This document shows positions 29,616 through 39,893 of a stretch of DNA of 64,000 nt, in pieces. Origin of the DNA: Neisseria sp. Marseille-Q6792 (GTDB lineage: Bacteria; Pseudomonadota; Gammaproteobacteria; Burkholderiales; Neisseriaceae). The notes beneath the pieces were generated by a model, which did not search any database, was not told the origin of the DNA, and saw only the letters and a program-made list of their open reading frames with translations. The DNA is taken from assembly GCF_943181435.1 (NCBI RefSeq), contig NZ_OW969598.1, positions 1,922,001-1,986,000 of the forward strand, in the 5' to 3' direction. The stretch's first letter is position 1. Every line of letters begins with the position of its first letter. The position numbers and the translations under genes are program-made.

Positions 29616-31367
29616 CAAAGGAGTATCTTTTCCATTTCGCAGTGCGACAATCGAGCTTGTAAAGAGACAGAAGCCGACAGAGTTGTAGCTCCCATTCTCA
29701 TTTCGCAGTGCTACAATAGAGTGTGTTCTTCGGCAGAGCGGCAAGGGGTTGTAGCTCCCATTCTCATTTCGCAGTGCTACAATCCCTCGGGCGTTCCATA
29801 ACCTCTAGAGTGGGTTGTAGCTCCCATTCTCATTTCGCAGTGCTACAATGTTGTTTGTTTCGATGGGTGTAGTTTAGTAGTTGTAGCTCCCATTCTCATT
29901 TCGCAGTGCTACAATTCACAAGTACATCGCCGGATACCGCGTTTTGTTGTAGCTCCCATTCTCATTTCGCAGTGCTACAATTTTTTAAATCGCTAATACC
30001 ATCATTTATTAGTTGTAGCTCCCATTCTCATTTCGCAGTGCTACAATAATGGCGGGTTGTTTCCCGCCGTGGGTCAAGTTGTAGCTCCCATTCTCATTTC
30101 GCAGTGCTACAATGTAGCATTCACTGTTTCGCCGTGCCGTTGCGTTGTAGCTCCCATTCTCATTTCGCAGTGCTACAATGTGGTGGCGGTGTCGATGGCG
30201 TGGGTGTGGGTTGTAGCTCCCATTCTCATTTCGCAGTGCTACAATCCGACTGGCAATACTCCGCTATCAGTTTTGGTTGTAGCTCCCATTCTCATTTCGC
30301 AGTGCTACAATTAAATTTCCCTGAAGGCGACGGGGAAGTAGGTTGTAGCTCCCATTCTCATTTCGCAGTGCTACAATTCGGGCGCGAATAAAGTCAATTG
30401 CATCTAAGTTGTAGCTCCCATTCTCATTTCGCAGTGCTACAATGATGGATTGGTGGACGTGCATACCGCTGCCGTTGTAGCTCCCATTCTCATTTCGCAG
30501 TGCTACAATTTACGGGCAATGCGACGGTAAACGGGCTGTGTTGTAGCTCCCATTCTCATTTCGCAGTGCTACAATCGAACGGCAAGCCGCCCGCGAAGCC
30601 TTGGAGTTGTAGCTCCCATTCTCATTTCGCAGTGCTACAATCCTCGGCTTTTCCGGTCGGCTCGGTATCGGGTTGTAGCTCCCATTCTCATTTCGCAGTG
30701 CTACAATCAATAATAGTCAAGGTCGTCCGTAGTTCCGGTTGTAGCTCCCATTCTCATTTCGCAGTGCTACAATGCGTACTTATTAATAAGTGCTTTAGCT
30801 TCTGTTGTAGCTCCCATTCTCATTTCGCAGTGCTACAATCCGATGAGTGTTGCTAGATACGCAATGTCCGTTGTAGCTCCCATTCTCATTTCGCAGTGCT
30901 ACAATGACAGACGCTATCGTATATGCATGGCGACCGTTGTAGCTCCCATTCTCATTTCGCAGTGCTACAATGTCCCTTCTTAGGGACGCAATATATAAGA
31001 TGTTGTAGCTCCCATTCTCATTTCGCAGTGCTACAATAAATCGCCCGTGCGATTATCGAGCAAGTTGGTTGTAGCTCCCATTCTCATTTCGCAGTGCTAC
31101 AATCAACCTAAAAAGGTGCAGGCTAATATTATTGTTGTAGCTCCCATTCTCATTTCGCAGTGCTACAATATTCAAAATAAAGTTTGGCGTTCATTTTGCG
31201 TTGTAGCTCCCATTCTCATTTCGCAGTGCTACAATAGAAATGCCGAACTTGAAAAAACGCCCGACGTTGTAGCTCCCATTCTCATTTCGCAGTGCTACAA
31301 TCTTTGAACCGTTACCAAAGACACATTCAAAGTTGTAGCTCCCATTCTCATTTCGCAGTGCTACAAT
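29616..31367 (+). CRISPR. Type II-C CRISPR array: 26 identical repeats, one degenerate terminal repeat, 26 spacers
   Basis: Repeats of 36 nt begin at 29682 and recur every 66 bases to 31332; all 26 look identical, starting GTTGTAGCTCCCATTC and ending GCAGTGCTACAAT. The unit at 29616-29651 keeps only the 3' half (CATTTCGCAGTGCGACAAT) and is the degenerate terminal repeat. Spacers are all 30 nt. The crRNA strand is plus, because the antirepeat of the tracrRNA pairs with this strand. In this family each repeat carries its own promoter -10 box (TACAAT). No leader is obvious. I found no spacer matching this window. Confidence 0.97.
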
Positions 31368-31372
31368 ACCCC

Positions 31373-31408
31373 AACGGGAAATCCTTATTATGTAAGGGTT
31401 TCCCGTTT
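31373..31408 (+). terminator. Terminator between array and cas2
   Basis: AACGGGAAATCCTTA pairs with TAAGGGTTTCCCGTT around a short loop, followed by TTTTA. It ends array transcripts just before convergent cas2. Confidence 0.8.
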
Positions 31409-31430
31409 TATTTGTTCTGAAAAAATGGGC

Positions 31431-31757
31431 TTAAAATAACAATAATTGGTCTGAATTGACCTTTTTTTCTTGGGTTTTCAGCTCGCCCAACAGCAGTTTC
31501 ATGGCGGCATATTGCTTTTCTGTTATCTCCAAACAGCGGATTGAGCCTTCTTGCGGAAGGTTTGCACATAGTCTATTGTGGTGTTTTTGCAACGAATCGC
31601 GGCCTTTGACGATACGGCTGTATACGGAAAGTTGCAGCATTTGGTATCCGTCTTTTAATAAAAACTGGCGGAATTGATTGGCGGCTTTGCGCTTTGCCGC
31701 CGTGATAACTGGTAGGTCGAAGAAGACGATAATCCTCATAAATTTGGCCTCACTCAT
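31431..31757 (-). CDS. cas2: CRISPR-associated endonuclease Cas2
   Basis: A 108-residue ferredoxin-fold protein. The N-terminal strand [10 protein letters not shown] carries the metal-binding aspartate; SVYSRIVKG and SIRCLEIT are further core strands. With Cas1 it forms the spacer integrase. The start at 31757 overlaps the cas1 stop by 8 bases, so expression is coupled to cas1. Confidence 0.95.
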
Positions 31758-32664
31758 ATTGGTATTCTTTCAATGGCAAGATTTCAGGCAGTTTCAGTTG
31801 TTTGGCGTTTTTATCGGTTACGCCGGCTTGGAATGAGGAAACCATTTTGTCGATGGCGGCCAAGGTGCTGAAGTGTTGCCGTTCGATGCTGATTTGATAG
31901 TGAAGGGTTTTGATAAGGTGTTGTTTGATGCAGGGTGTCAGTTCAGTTTTCAGACGGCCTTGTTCGTACAAATGTATCACGGTCAGGTCGGCCAATGGGC
32001 GTAAGGGTTCGATAAAGTCATCGGCGAGATTAAATGGGTTGAGTTCGCTTCTATGAAACAAGCCTAATGCAGGCAACCAACCGTATAAGGTAAGGGTGCG
32101 TGCGACTGCGGCACGGAGCACGGCGTAGGTGTAGTTCAATGCGGCATTGACGGCGTTGTTGTCATTACGGGTAAATTTTTCTCCAAAGAGGGCTTGGAAG
32201 TAGAGGGCGGCAGCCTGGGCTTCACGGTTTCCTGTATCGCCTGAACGGACTTCAGATGCCAAAGTGCGCAGCCGTTTGGCTGCAAGATCATTGCCGGTTT
32301 CGTCTGCGACAAATGCTTGGTTCAGGATTTTTTGGCGGATGATATGTTGCCAGAATTGCTTTTTTAAGGGTTCGCTTATGTTCAGTTGTAGCTTGAGGAT
32401 TTTAAGTTGGCGGTGATATTGGGCATAAGGCAGCCATTGTCCGCAGGGCAGGAACTGCTCGTCGCAGGTCAGCAGGGTTGCGCCATGTTCGGCTAAGGCT
32501 GATAGGAGCGGGGCGGTAATCAGGGTTTCGCGATTTTCGATGATGATAACGGCGATGTCCTCTAATGGTACGGTGTGGGACTCGCCGTTTTGTTGAATCA
32601 GCAGTTGCCGACGTTGCAAGGATAGTTTGCCGCCGTTTTGAATGAGCAGGCTACGCCAAGTCAT
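31750..32664 (-). CDS. cas1: CRISPR-associated integrase Cas1
   Basis: A 304-residue Cas1 that inserts new spacers. N-terminal beta domain with [11 protein letters not shown] and [12 protein letters not shown]. The C-terminal helical domain has the metal ligands in [13 protein letters not shown] (Asn/Glu region), [22 protein letters not shown] (parts [11 protein letters not shown] and DDFIEPLRP). It lies between cas9 and cas2, 66 bp after the cas9 stop. Confidence 0.95.
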
Positions 32665-32730
32665 GTTTTTCCCCTTATTTTGATATAAAAAATCCCTGCT
32701 TCAGGCCGTCTGAAACAGGGATAGATTAAT

Positions 32731-35700
32731 TTAACGGACAGGTGGGCGTTTTTTCAGACGGCATGGTCTGATTTCTTTGCCCAGTTCGTCAATTTGGTAT
32801 TTTTGGAATGAAAGGGCGGTTTTGACACCGATTCGATATATACCGTCTTTACCTTTTGATTTGTCTAAATCATGATGTCGAAGAGAAATTTGTCCTGTGG
32901 CGCGGTCAAGTCCAATAAAATAACCAAAGAAAGAATCTTTTTTAAGCTGAACTTTAATCAAATCATTGGCATAAAGTACAAACTTAAACTCAAAACTATC
33001 ATCCATTACCGTCCAATCTTCTTCATCTTTTCCTTGTACAACAGCCCTATCCGGCAAAATCCCTTTTGCGACCTGCCAACTGTAAATCGGGACCAGATAA
33101 TACTTGCCGCCTTTCTCAAACACATCTACGCGCACCATGGTTGCGTTGTCGGCAATACCGTTATGGTTGCGCACCCATACGCCGGTTTTCTGTACTTGCT
33201 CTATGCGTACGGCTTTTACCTGTTGGGTGCGGTTGCCTGCTTTATCGTATTTGTAAAATGGCTCGGCAAAGGCTTTGGCAGGGTCGTCTTTATGTGCTTC
33301 CAAACGTGCTTTCAGTGCTTCGTATAGCTTAGGTTCGCGCTCCCGATTGACCATTTTTTCCAAGTCTTTCAGTTTTAACTGTGTCAACGGTACGCGCAAC
33401 ACGCTGACGCCTTCGTCCAGTCGTTTGGCGGATTTGACGGTCTCCATATGGCCTTGCCCGCTCATCTTCCGATTGGGCGCGCGTGAAACAAACAGTGGTG
33501 TAACGTATTCATGTACGGCTTCGGGACGAGATGATAATTTTTCTGCGAGCAAGGTACGCAGTTTTTCGGGGGTATCCGCTTCTTCAAATTCTGGTTTGCC
33601 GTCCGGTTTGCCGAAGACGCGAATCATGACTTCTTGTGCGAAAAATTCCCAAGGTTGCGGGAAGTGTGCTTTTTGATGCAGCACTTCTCCTGTTTCTTTG
33701 TCTATGGTTTTACCGTCAAACGCGTTCATCTCTTTATAGCGTACAAAACGGGTAATTTTCTGCTGCATGGCAACGGTCGAGCAGGCAACGACGACGGCGT
33801 CCAAGGCGTGATGGCGGTCGTTTTCCGCACGCACTTTGCGTAATCCCCAAAAGCCGCGCAACAGATTGGTAATTTGTCCATTGGATGCAAAGACACGTCT
33901 TTTTCCTTTGCCTGTCAGCAGCATATGGTCGGCAACAAATTGGCACAGGAAACGATTGACGTAGCGCGTATCGTTCAGATTGCGTTCTTTAAAGCCGTCT
34001 TCGTCGAATTTTTGCAGCAGAATCCGTTGTTTTTTACTGCGAGGAAAACGGCTGGTTTCAACACGCGCTTTAAATTCCTGCCATTCACGGCTGTTGTCTT
34101 TGCCGTTGAAGTATTCGTAAGGGGTTTGATTGCCTTTGTTTTGGTTTTCGCTGCCCAATACCAGCACTTTATTGTTGAAACTGTCGTCCCATGTGCGCGA
34201 GAACGGCAGGGCATGGTCGATCTCTACATAGCCTTTTTCGTTCAGACGGCCTAAGTCGATTTCTTTGCCCGAATACAGGCATTTACAGTTTTGTTGTCGG
34301 TATAGACGTAGTTTCAAAATATCTTTGGATTTGGGTTCGCCGACAAAATTGGGGAAATATTCTTGAAATTCAGCAGCAGCTTTTTCCCGGTCTTTACGGT
34401 TTTCTTCTTGGCGTTTTTCGATTTCTTTGCGGTCTTTAAACGATTTGCCTACTTCCCTTGCCGTTTCAATATGGATACGCGCAGGGGAGCCGTAACGGCG
34501 TACAACGGCGTTAATGAGTTTTCTGGCTTGGGATAAGGCGCGCAAGACGACTGGGTTGCGGATTTCGTCGGCGGGAATGGGTGGTAGAACAGGTTCTTTG
34601 TTAACTGGCTGCGGAGGAGGATAAACTTTTCTCCAAGCAGTATCGTAGTCATCACCTTGTTCCATCAACGGCACAATTTGGCGTAACGCTTTCAAAGAAA
34701 TTTGGACGAACTTGTCGAAGCTGATGTGTTTCAACAGCGCTTCTAAGATTTCGGGCTGTACACGGTCTTTCAGACGGCCTGTAATGTCTTCATCGGTTTT
34801 AAATAGGGAGAGTGCCGTGCCGATTTCATCTTGTAATTCGGGAGAAAGGTTTAATGGGGATTTTTTGTCTTTCAAACCTTCTTTTTCCAGCGCACGGCTG
34901 ATGGCGTGGTAAGCCTTCATTTCCATCAGTGTTGCAGATTCGGCATTGTCTTTACCGTAACGCAAGCTTTTGAAAAAGGCGGTATCTTCTAAACCCAACA
35001 GCTTACGGGCTTGTGCGTAAGTCAGTTTCTTTTTATACGGCTGATTTATAAGTATGGCGCGTTCGGTATCGGTCAATGGCCGCTCGCTGCCTTGCTCTAA
35101 AATACGCAGGTTGTTCAGCTTGGTCAGCCAGATGAAACGTTCGGCTGTGTAGGTGTTTTTAGCGGCTTTCGGCTCTGTCGGTTCGAAGGTGCAATGCCCC
35201 AACATTTTTTGAATGGCATCGCCGGACAAAGCAGGGCGTTGCGTCATCAGCAGGGTTTCGATACCTTCTTTAAGGCCGTCTGAAACATGCGGATTGCCGA
35301 ATTCTTTCTGTTTTTCAAACAGTAAATTCAGCTCTGCCTGCAAATCTTTGCGGCTGAACGTATGCGAATAATCGCCACGCTGGTTGCGGATATGGCCGCT
35401 TTCTTTCTCAAATTTATTTAAAGCCAATTCAGCCGGTGTGCGGAAATCGCCTGTTTGTAAGGCATGGGCATTGTCGGCTACGCCTTTGAGTAAAGCGCCA
35501 AGTTCCTTGTCGGCAGTTTCGCCCTCGTTTTTTCTTTGCGACAAATAGCCGCGATGTTTGATTAAATGCAACAAGACTGCTGACCACTCCAAAGGCGTCA
35601 GTTTGCGGTCTAATGCGGCTGCGCGAAGTTGCCATGGTGTATTCGGCAAGGATTTGATCAAGCCGTTTTCATCAAAATCGGCGGCTTGTAATACACCTTC

Positions 35701-35964
35701 GCGTTTCAATAGGCGGCGTGCCCGAAGCAGGCGGTGGGCGCGACGGCGGGTCAGGCGGCGAACACTGCGTGCCAAGCGTCTTGCCGCTGCGAGAGAGTCG
35801 CCTGTTTTCGGTACTTCTGCACGCTCAAATACGCGCACGCCCAAATCAATCAGGCGGATGGGGTTTTCTTCTTCGTCAATTTCTACCATCGCCCAGCCGA
35901 CGGATGCGATGCCGATATCGAGGCCGAGGATGTAGTTGATTGGATTAGGTTTGAAGGCAGCCAT
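32731..35964 (-). CDS. cas9: CRISPR effector nuclease Cas9, type II-C (NmeCas9 family, 1077 aa)
   Basis: An RNA-guided double-strand DNA endonuclease. RuvC-I has D16 in [12 protein letters not shown]; the arginine-rich bridge helix spans about 60-90; RuvC-II is [13 protein letters not shown] has [19 protein letters not shown] with the catalytic histidine at about 584; RuvC-III is [11 protein letters not shown]. The C-terminal ~100 residues are the PAM-interacting domain. Compared with my memory of the 1082-residue meningococcal protein, it is nearly identical over most of its length. It differs in a REC-lobe block (about 437-462) and in the PAM-interacting block (about 985-1047), so its PAM need not be NNNNGATT. 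Both nuclease sites are intact. An AT-type DUS lies at the 3' end (32753-32764). Confidence 0.97.
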   Translation of the reverse strand: MAAFKPNPINYILGLDIGIASVGWAMVEIDEEENPIRLIDLGVRVFERAEVPKTGDSLAAARRLARSVRRLTRRRAHRLLRARRLLKREGVLQAADFDENGLIKSLPNTPWQLRAAALDRKLTPLEWSAVLLHLIKHRGYLSQRKNEGETADKELGALLKGVADNAHALQTGDFRTPAELALNKFEKESGHIRNQRGDYSHTFSRKDLQAELNLLFEKQKEFGNPHVSDGLKEGIETLLMTQRPALSGDAIQKMLGHCTFEPTEPKAAKNTYTAERFIWLTKLNNLRILEQGSERPLTDTERAILINQPYKKKLTYAQARKLLGLEDTAFFKSLRYGKDNAESATLMEMKAYHAISRALEKEGLKDKKSPLNLSPELQDEIGTALSLFKTDEDITGRLKDRVQPEILEALLKHISFDKFVQISLKALRQIVPLMEQGDDYDTAWRKVYPPPQPVNKEPVLPPIPADEIRNPVVLRALSQARKLINAVVRRYGSPARIHIETAREVGKSFKDRKEIEKRQEENRKDREKAAAEFQEYFPNFVGEPKSKDILKLRLYRQQNCKCLYSGKEIDLGRLNEKGYVEIDHALPFSRTWDDSFNNKVLVLGSENQNKGNQTPYEYFNGKDNSREWQEFKARVETSRFPRSKKQRILLQKFDEDGFKERNLNDTRYVNRFLCQFVADHMLLTGKGKRRVFASNGQITNLLRGFWGLRKVRAENDRHHALDAVVVACSTVAMQQKITRFVRYKEMNAFDGKTIDKETGEVLHQKAHFPQPWEFFAQEVMIRVFGKPDGKPEFEEADTPEKLRTLLAEKLSSRPEAVHEYVTPLFVSRAPNRKMSGQGHMETVKSAKRLDEGVSVLRVPLTQLKLKDLEKMVNREREPKLYEALKARLEAHKDDPAKAFAEPFYKYDKAGNRTQQVKAVRIEQVQKTGVWVRNHNGIADNATMVRVDVFEKGGKYYLVPIYSWQVAKGILPDRAVVQGKDEEDWTVMDDSFEFKFVLYANDLIKVQLKKDSFFGYFIGLDRATGQISLRHHDLDKSKGKDGIYRIGVKTALSFQKYQIDELGKEIRPCRLKKRPPVR

Positions 35965-36036
35965 TTATTACTCCGTAAACAACGTTGCAAATAATGATAA
36001 TATATCTGATTGTCTTATTTATATACAAATAGATTA

Positions 36037-36065
36037 TTGACTTATCATCTCACAAGGGCTAGAAT
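36037..36065 (+). promoter_or_regulatory. tracrRNA promoter
   Basis: TTGACT at 36037-36042 and TAGAAT at 36060-36065 with a 17-base spacer, placing the transcription start at about 36072, just before the antirepeat. The AT-rich 35965-36036 interval must also hold the divergent cas9 promoter. Confidence 0.75.
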
Positions 36066-36074
36066 CCCAAACAT

Positions 36075-36180
36075 ATTGTCGCACTGCGAAATGAGAACCG
36101 TTGCTACAATAAGGCCGTCTGAAAAGATGTGCCGCAACGCTCTGCCCCTTAAAGCTTCTGCTTTAAGGGGCATCGTTTAT
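36075..36180 (+). ncRNA. tracrRNA of the type II-C CRISPR system
   Basis: The antirepeat at 36075-36110 begins ATTGTCGCACTGCGAAATGA and pairs with the repeat except for a bulge (ACCGTT against the repeat's CTCCCA region) and one mismatch. Next comes a nexus stem containing AGGCCGTCTGAA (36112-36123), then a strong terminator stem 36144-36171, GCCCCTTAAAGC against GCTTTAAGGGGC. It folds like the meningococcal tracrRNA I remember. Divergent from cas9. The repeat's T-to-A variant position lies opposite the bulge, so pairing should not suffer. Confidence 0.93.
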
Positions 36181-36187
36181 TTCGGTT

Positions 36188-36233
36188 AAAAAATGCCGTC
36201 TGAAACCGGTTTTGGGCTTCAGACGGCATTTAT
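36188..36233. terminator. DUS-pair terminator between tracrRNA and dnaE
   Basis: Inverted DUS copies with a ~13-base loop, next to the dnaE stop codon at 36242; it can serve dnaE on the minus strand and back up the tracrRNA terminator. Confidence 0.75.
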
Positions 36234-36241
36234 ATTTTGGG

Positions 36242-39200
36242 TTACCAATTCACGCGCACCGACCGGCTGCCGAGCAATGTTTCCAGTTCGCCGAACAATG
36301 CGGAACTCGGTGTAACCGTCCATTTCGGCGGCACTTGAAGCCTGCCCGACGCTTTTCCGTTGGCATACGACAGTTGCAGCGGGATGCGCGGCGTGTCGGG
36401 CAGTTGGTGGGCGGCGAGCAGTTGTACCAGTCCGCCGATGTCGTGATGCGGGGCGAGGGCGAGACTGAGGCTGCGGGCGTAGCGTTCGCGCGCCGTTTGC
36501 AGGGTCATGACTTGGTTTGCCATGATGCGCAACCCGTCGCCGCCGCCGTAGTCGTCGCGGCTGACTTTGGATTCGATAATCAGCACTTGGTCGGTTTTGA
36601 GGCAGTCGGCGCAGTTTTCCAGCGTCTGACCGCCGATCATGATTTCAACCTGCCCGCTCAAATCTTCGAGGCTGACGAAGGCGATTTTGCCGCGTTTGCC
36701 CATCATGGTGCGCACGGCGGTCACGAATCCGGCGAGGCGCACGCTGTCTTGCGGTTTCAGACAGCCTAATTTGGTCGGTGCGATTTGGCGGACTTCTTGG
36801 GCATACGGGCCGAACGGGTGGCCGGACAGGTAAAAGCCGATGACGGTTTTTTCTTCGGCAAGTTTTTCCGATTCGCTCCACATCGGCGCGTCGACGAGCC
36901 GCACCGGTTCGATGGCGTCTTCCATCATATCGAAAAGCCCGCCCTGATTGGCGTTGGCGGCTTTTTGGTCGGCGTTGTTCATGGCAAGGTCGATGTTCGC
37001 CAAGAGCATGGCGCGGTTGGGTTCGATGCTGTCGAACGCGCCGCCGCGTATTAGGGCTTCGAGGGTGCGGCGGTTCATGTGTTCTTTGCCGACGCGCTCG
37101 CAGAAGTCCAAGAGACCGGTAAACTTGCCGCCGCTTTGCCGCGCGGCGATGATGGATTCGACGGCTGCTTCGCCCGTGCCTTTAATCGCGCCGAGTGCGT
37201 AGCGGATTTTCATGTTCGGATACGGCGTGAAGCAGTAGTCGGATTCGTTGATGTCGGGCGGCAGGAACTCGATACCGTTGGCACGGCAGTCGTCGTAGAA
37301 ATGCTTGAGCTGGTCGGTGTTGTCCAATTCAGACGACATGGTTGCCGCCATAAATTCGGCGGGGTAGTGGGCTTTGAGCCATGCGGTCTGGTAGGAAATC
37401 AGGGCGTAGGCTGCGGCGTGGGATTTGTTGAAACCGTAGCCGGCGAATTTTTCCATGTAGTTGAAAATTTCGTCGGATTTTTCGCGCAAAATGCCTTGTT
37501 TCGCTGCGCCTTCGGCAAAGATTTCGCGGTGTTTCACCATTTCTTCGGGCTTTTTCTTACCCATCGCGCGGCGCAGCAGGTCCGCGCCGCCGAGCGAGTA
37601 GCCGCCGATAATCTGTGCCGCCTGCATCACTTGTTCCTGATACACCATAATGCCGTAGGTCGGCGCGAGGATGCCTTCGAGCAGCGGATGGATGTATTGG
37701 AATTCCTGTCCCTTCATACGCGCGACGAAGTCGGGGATGTTGTCCATCGGACCGGGGCGGTAGAGCGATACGAAGGCGATGAGTTCCTCAAACTTGGTGG
37801 TGTGCGCCGTTTTCAGCATTTTTTTCATGCCGGTTGACTCGAACTGGAATACGGCGGTGGTGTTCGCATCGCGGAAGATTTGGTAGGCGGCTTGGTCATC
37901 AAGCGGAATCTTACCGACATCGACGATATCGCCGGTGGTGTTTTTGATGTTGTTCTGCGCCATTTCGATAATGGTCAGGTTGCGCAGACCCAAAAAGTCG
38001 AATTTCACCAAACCCACGTCTTCCACGTCGCCTTTGTCGTACATGGATACGGGCGAGGCGGATTCGTCCGCCTGATACACGGGGCTGTAATCGGAAATCT
38101 TGCCCGGCGCAATCAACACGCCGCCCGCGTGCATACCCAAACCGCGCGTCAGGTCTTCCAGCTTTTTCGCCAGCGTAATCAGTTCGTCCGCTTCTTCCGC
38201 TTCGATTAATTCCTGAATCTGCGGCTCCGCCTTCATCGCGTCGTCCAAACCCAGAGGTTTGTTGGCTTCCAACGGAATCAGCTTGGACAGTTTGTCGCAC
38301 AGCATAAACGGCAGTTCCAGCACGCGCCCCACGTCGCGGATGACCGCTTTGGACGACATCGTGCCGAAGGTAACAATCTGGCTGACCGCCTCCGCACCGT
38401 ATTTCTCGCGCACATATTCAATCACGCGGCCGCGGTTTGCCTGACAGAAGTCCACGTCGAAGTCGGGCATAGAAACGCGTTCGGGGTTTAGGAAACGCTC
38501 GAACAGCAGCGCGTATTTGAGCGGATCAAGGTCGGTAATCTTCAGCGAATACGCCACCAGCGAACCCGCGCCCGAACCACGGCCCGGCCCTACCGGACAG
38601 CCGTGCGTTTTCGCCCAGTTGATAAAGTCTTGTACGATAAGGAAATAGCCGGGGAATTTCATCTGGATGATGATGTTCAGCTCAAAATCCAGCCGCTCCT
38701 GATATTCCGGCATTTTTGCCGCACGCTCCGCCTCGTCGGGATAAAGCTGAACCATGCGTTCCTGCAAGCCCTCGTTGGAGAGTTTGATGAGATAGTCATC
38801 GAGTGATAAACCGTCGGGCGTGGGGAAAAGGGGCAGGAAGTTTTTGCCCAATGTGATGTGCAGGTTGCAGCGTTTGGCGATTTCCACCGTGTTTTCCAAG
38901 GCCTCGGGCAAATCGGCGAAACGCTCCAGCATCGTTTCCGGCGGAATGAAAAACTGGCCCGGCGTGAAATCGCGCGGACGTTTCTTGTCCGTCAATACCC
39001 AGCCGCCCGCGATGCACACCCGCGCCTCGTGCGCGTTGAAATCGTCGCGGTTCATAAACTGCGTCGGATGCGTCGCCACCACCGGCAAACCCAGTTCCTC
39101 CGCCAGCTTCACGCTGCCGGAAACGCAAGCCTCCCATTCGGGGCGTTCGGGCAGGCGTTGCAGCTCTAAATAAAACGCATCGGGGAACCACGCCGCATAC

Positions 39201-39676
39201 TTCAACGCCGCCGTACGCGCCGCGTCTTCATTGCCGTTCAACAGATTCACGCCCACTTCGCCGTAATGCGCGCCGCTCAAACAAATCAAGCCGCTGTTGT
39301 CGCCGTTTTCCAGCCATTCGGGATTGAGTTCCGCATGATGGACATTACGGTCTTTGCCGACATAGGCCGCCGTCAAAAGCTCGCTCAAACGCAGATAGCC
39401 CGCATCGTTGCGGATAATCAGCATAGCGCGGAACGGCTTGTCAGGCGCATTCGGATTGCCTATCCACACGTCCGCCGCGCCGATGGGTTTAATCCCCGCG
39501 CTGCGGCAGGCTTTATAGAATTTCACCAAGCCGAATTCGTTCATCAAATCGCTGATGCCCAAAGCAGGCAAACCGTATTCCTGCGCTTTGGTAATCAGTT
39601 TTTTAATCCGCACCATACCGTCGGTAATTGAGAATTCGGTATGCAGGCGCAGGGGGATGTAGGTCGGCTCGGTCAT
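36242..39676 (-). CDS. dnaE: DNA polymerase III alpha subunit
   Basis: A 1144-residue C-family replicative polymerase. N-terminal PHP domain (LRLHTEFSITDGM), palm motifs GPGRGSGAGSLVAYS and the catalytic MPDFDVDFC, fingers with KNLTI-type helices and GYGFNKSHAAAYALIS, helix-hairpin-helix region, then an OB fold (RLAGFVTAVRTMMGKRG). Length matches proteobacterial DnaE. Monocistronic. The only neighbours that matter are the CRISPR tracrRNA on one side and a transporter fragment on the other. Confidence 0.97.
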   Translation of the reverse strand: MTEPTYIPLRLHTEFSITDGMVRIKKLITKAQEYGLPALGISDLMNEFGLVKFYKACRSAGIKPIGAADVWIGNPNAPDKPFRAMLIIRNDAGYLRLSELLTAAYVGKDRNVHHAELNPEWLENGDNSGLICLSGAHYGEVGVNLLNGNEDAARTAALKYAAWFPDAFYLELQRLPERPEWEACVSGSVKLAEELGLPVVATHPTQFMNRDDFNAHEARVCIAGGWVLTDKKRPRDFTPGQFFIPPETMLERFADLPEALENTVEIAKRCNLHITLGKNFLPLFPTPDGLSLDDYLIKLSNEGLQERMVQLYPDEAERAAKMPEYQERLDFELNIIIQMKFPGYFLIVQDFINWAKTHGCPVGPGRGSGAGSLVAYSLKITDLDPLKYALLFERFLNPERVSMPDFDVDFCQANRGRVIEYVREKYGAEAVSQIVTFGTMSSKAVIRDVGRVLELPFMLCDKLSKLIPLEANKPLGLDDAMKAEPQIQELIEAEEADELITLAKKLEDLTRGLGMHAGGVLIAPGKISDYSPVYQADESASPVSMYDKGDVEDVGLVKFDFLGLRNLTIIEMAQNNIKNTTGDIVDVGKIPLDDQAAYQIFRDANTTAVFQFESTGMKKMLKTAHTTKFEELIAFVSLYRPGPMDNIPDFVARMKGQEFQYIHPLLEGILAPTYGIMVYQEQVMQAAQIIGGYSLGGADLLRRAMGKKKPEEMVKHREIFAEGAAKQGILREKSDEIFNYMEKFAGYGFNKSHAAAYALISYQTAWLKAHYPAEFMAATMSSELDNTDQLKHFYDDCRANGIEFLPPDINESDYCFTPYPNMKIRYALGAIKGTGEAAVESIIAARQSGGKFTGLLDFCERVGKEHMNRRTLEALIRGGAFDSIEPNRAMLLANIDLAMNNADQKAANANQGGLFDMMEDAIEPVRLVDAPMWSESEKLAEEKTVIGFYLSGHPFGPYAQEVRQIAPTKLGCLKPQDSVRLAGFVTAVRTMMGKRGKIAFVSLEDLSGQVEIMIGGQTLENCADCLKTDQVLIIESKVSRDDYGGGDGLRIMANQVMTLQTARERYARSLSLALAPHHDIGGLVQLLAAHQLPDTPRIPLQLSYANGKASGRLQVPPKWTVTPSSALFGELETLLGSRSVRVNW

Positions 39677-39853
39677 GGCAAAATCGGCGTGAACAATAAA
39701 AGGCGTATTGTAGCAGGGTTGTCCCCGGATGGCGGGCGGGAAGATGCCGCTTCGGGTTCAGACGGCATTGCCGCCAATGGTTTCCGCGCTTTTACGACGG
39801 CAAAAAAATGCCTCCTACCGTGTGGTGGAGGCTTCCCAAGGAGTATTGATAGA

Positions 39854-39888
39854 TATAAAGAACTATCAAACTAGTTATAAAGAACTAT
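39854..39888. repeat. 13-bp direct repeat upstream of dnaE
   Basis: TATAAAGAACTAT occurs exactly at 39854-39866 and 39876-39888, spaced by 22 bases (two helical turns). Nearby at 39788-39835 is a small hairpin, GCCTCC...GGAGGC. Function unknown. Confidence 0.5.
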
Positions 39889-39893
39889 ATACC

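Noticed and set aside
30057..31307. Open reading frames made of repeated PILISQCYN or RCSSHSHFAVLQ units
   Set aside because: They are translations of the 36-nt CRISPR repeats; the frame stays open only because the 66-base period is divisible by three.
35965..36074. A classical AT-rich leader for the CRISPR array
   Set aside because: This AT-rich region is between cas9 and tracrRNA, 5 kb from the array, and carries the tracrRNA promoter.
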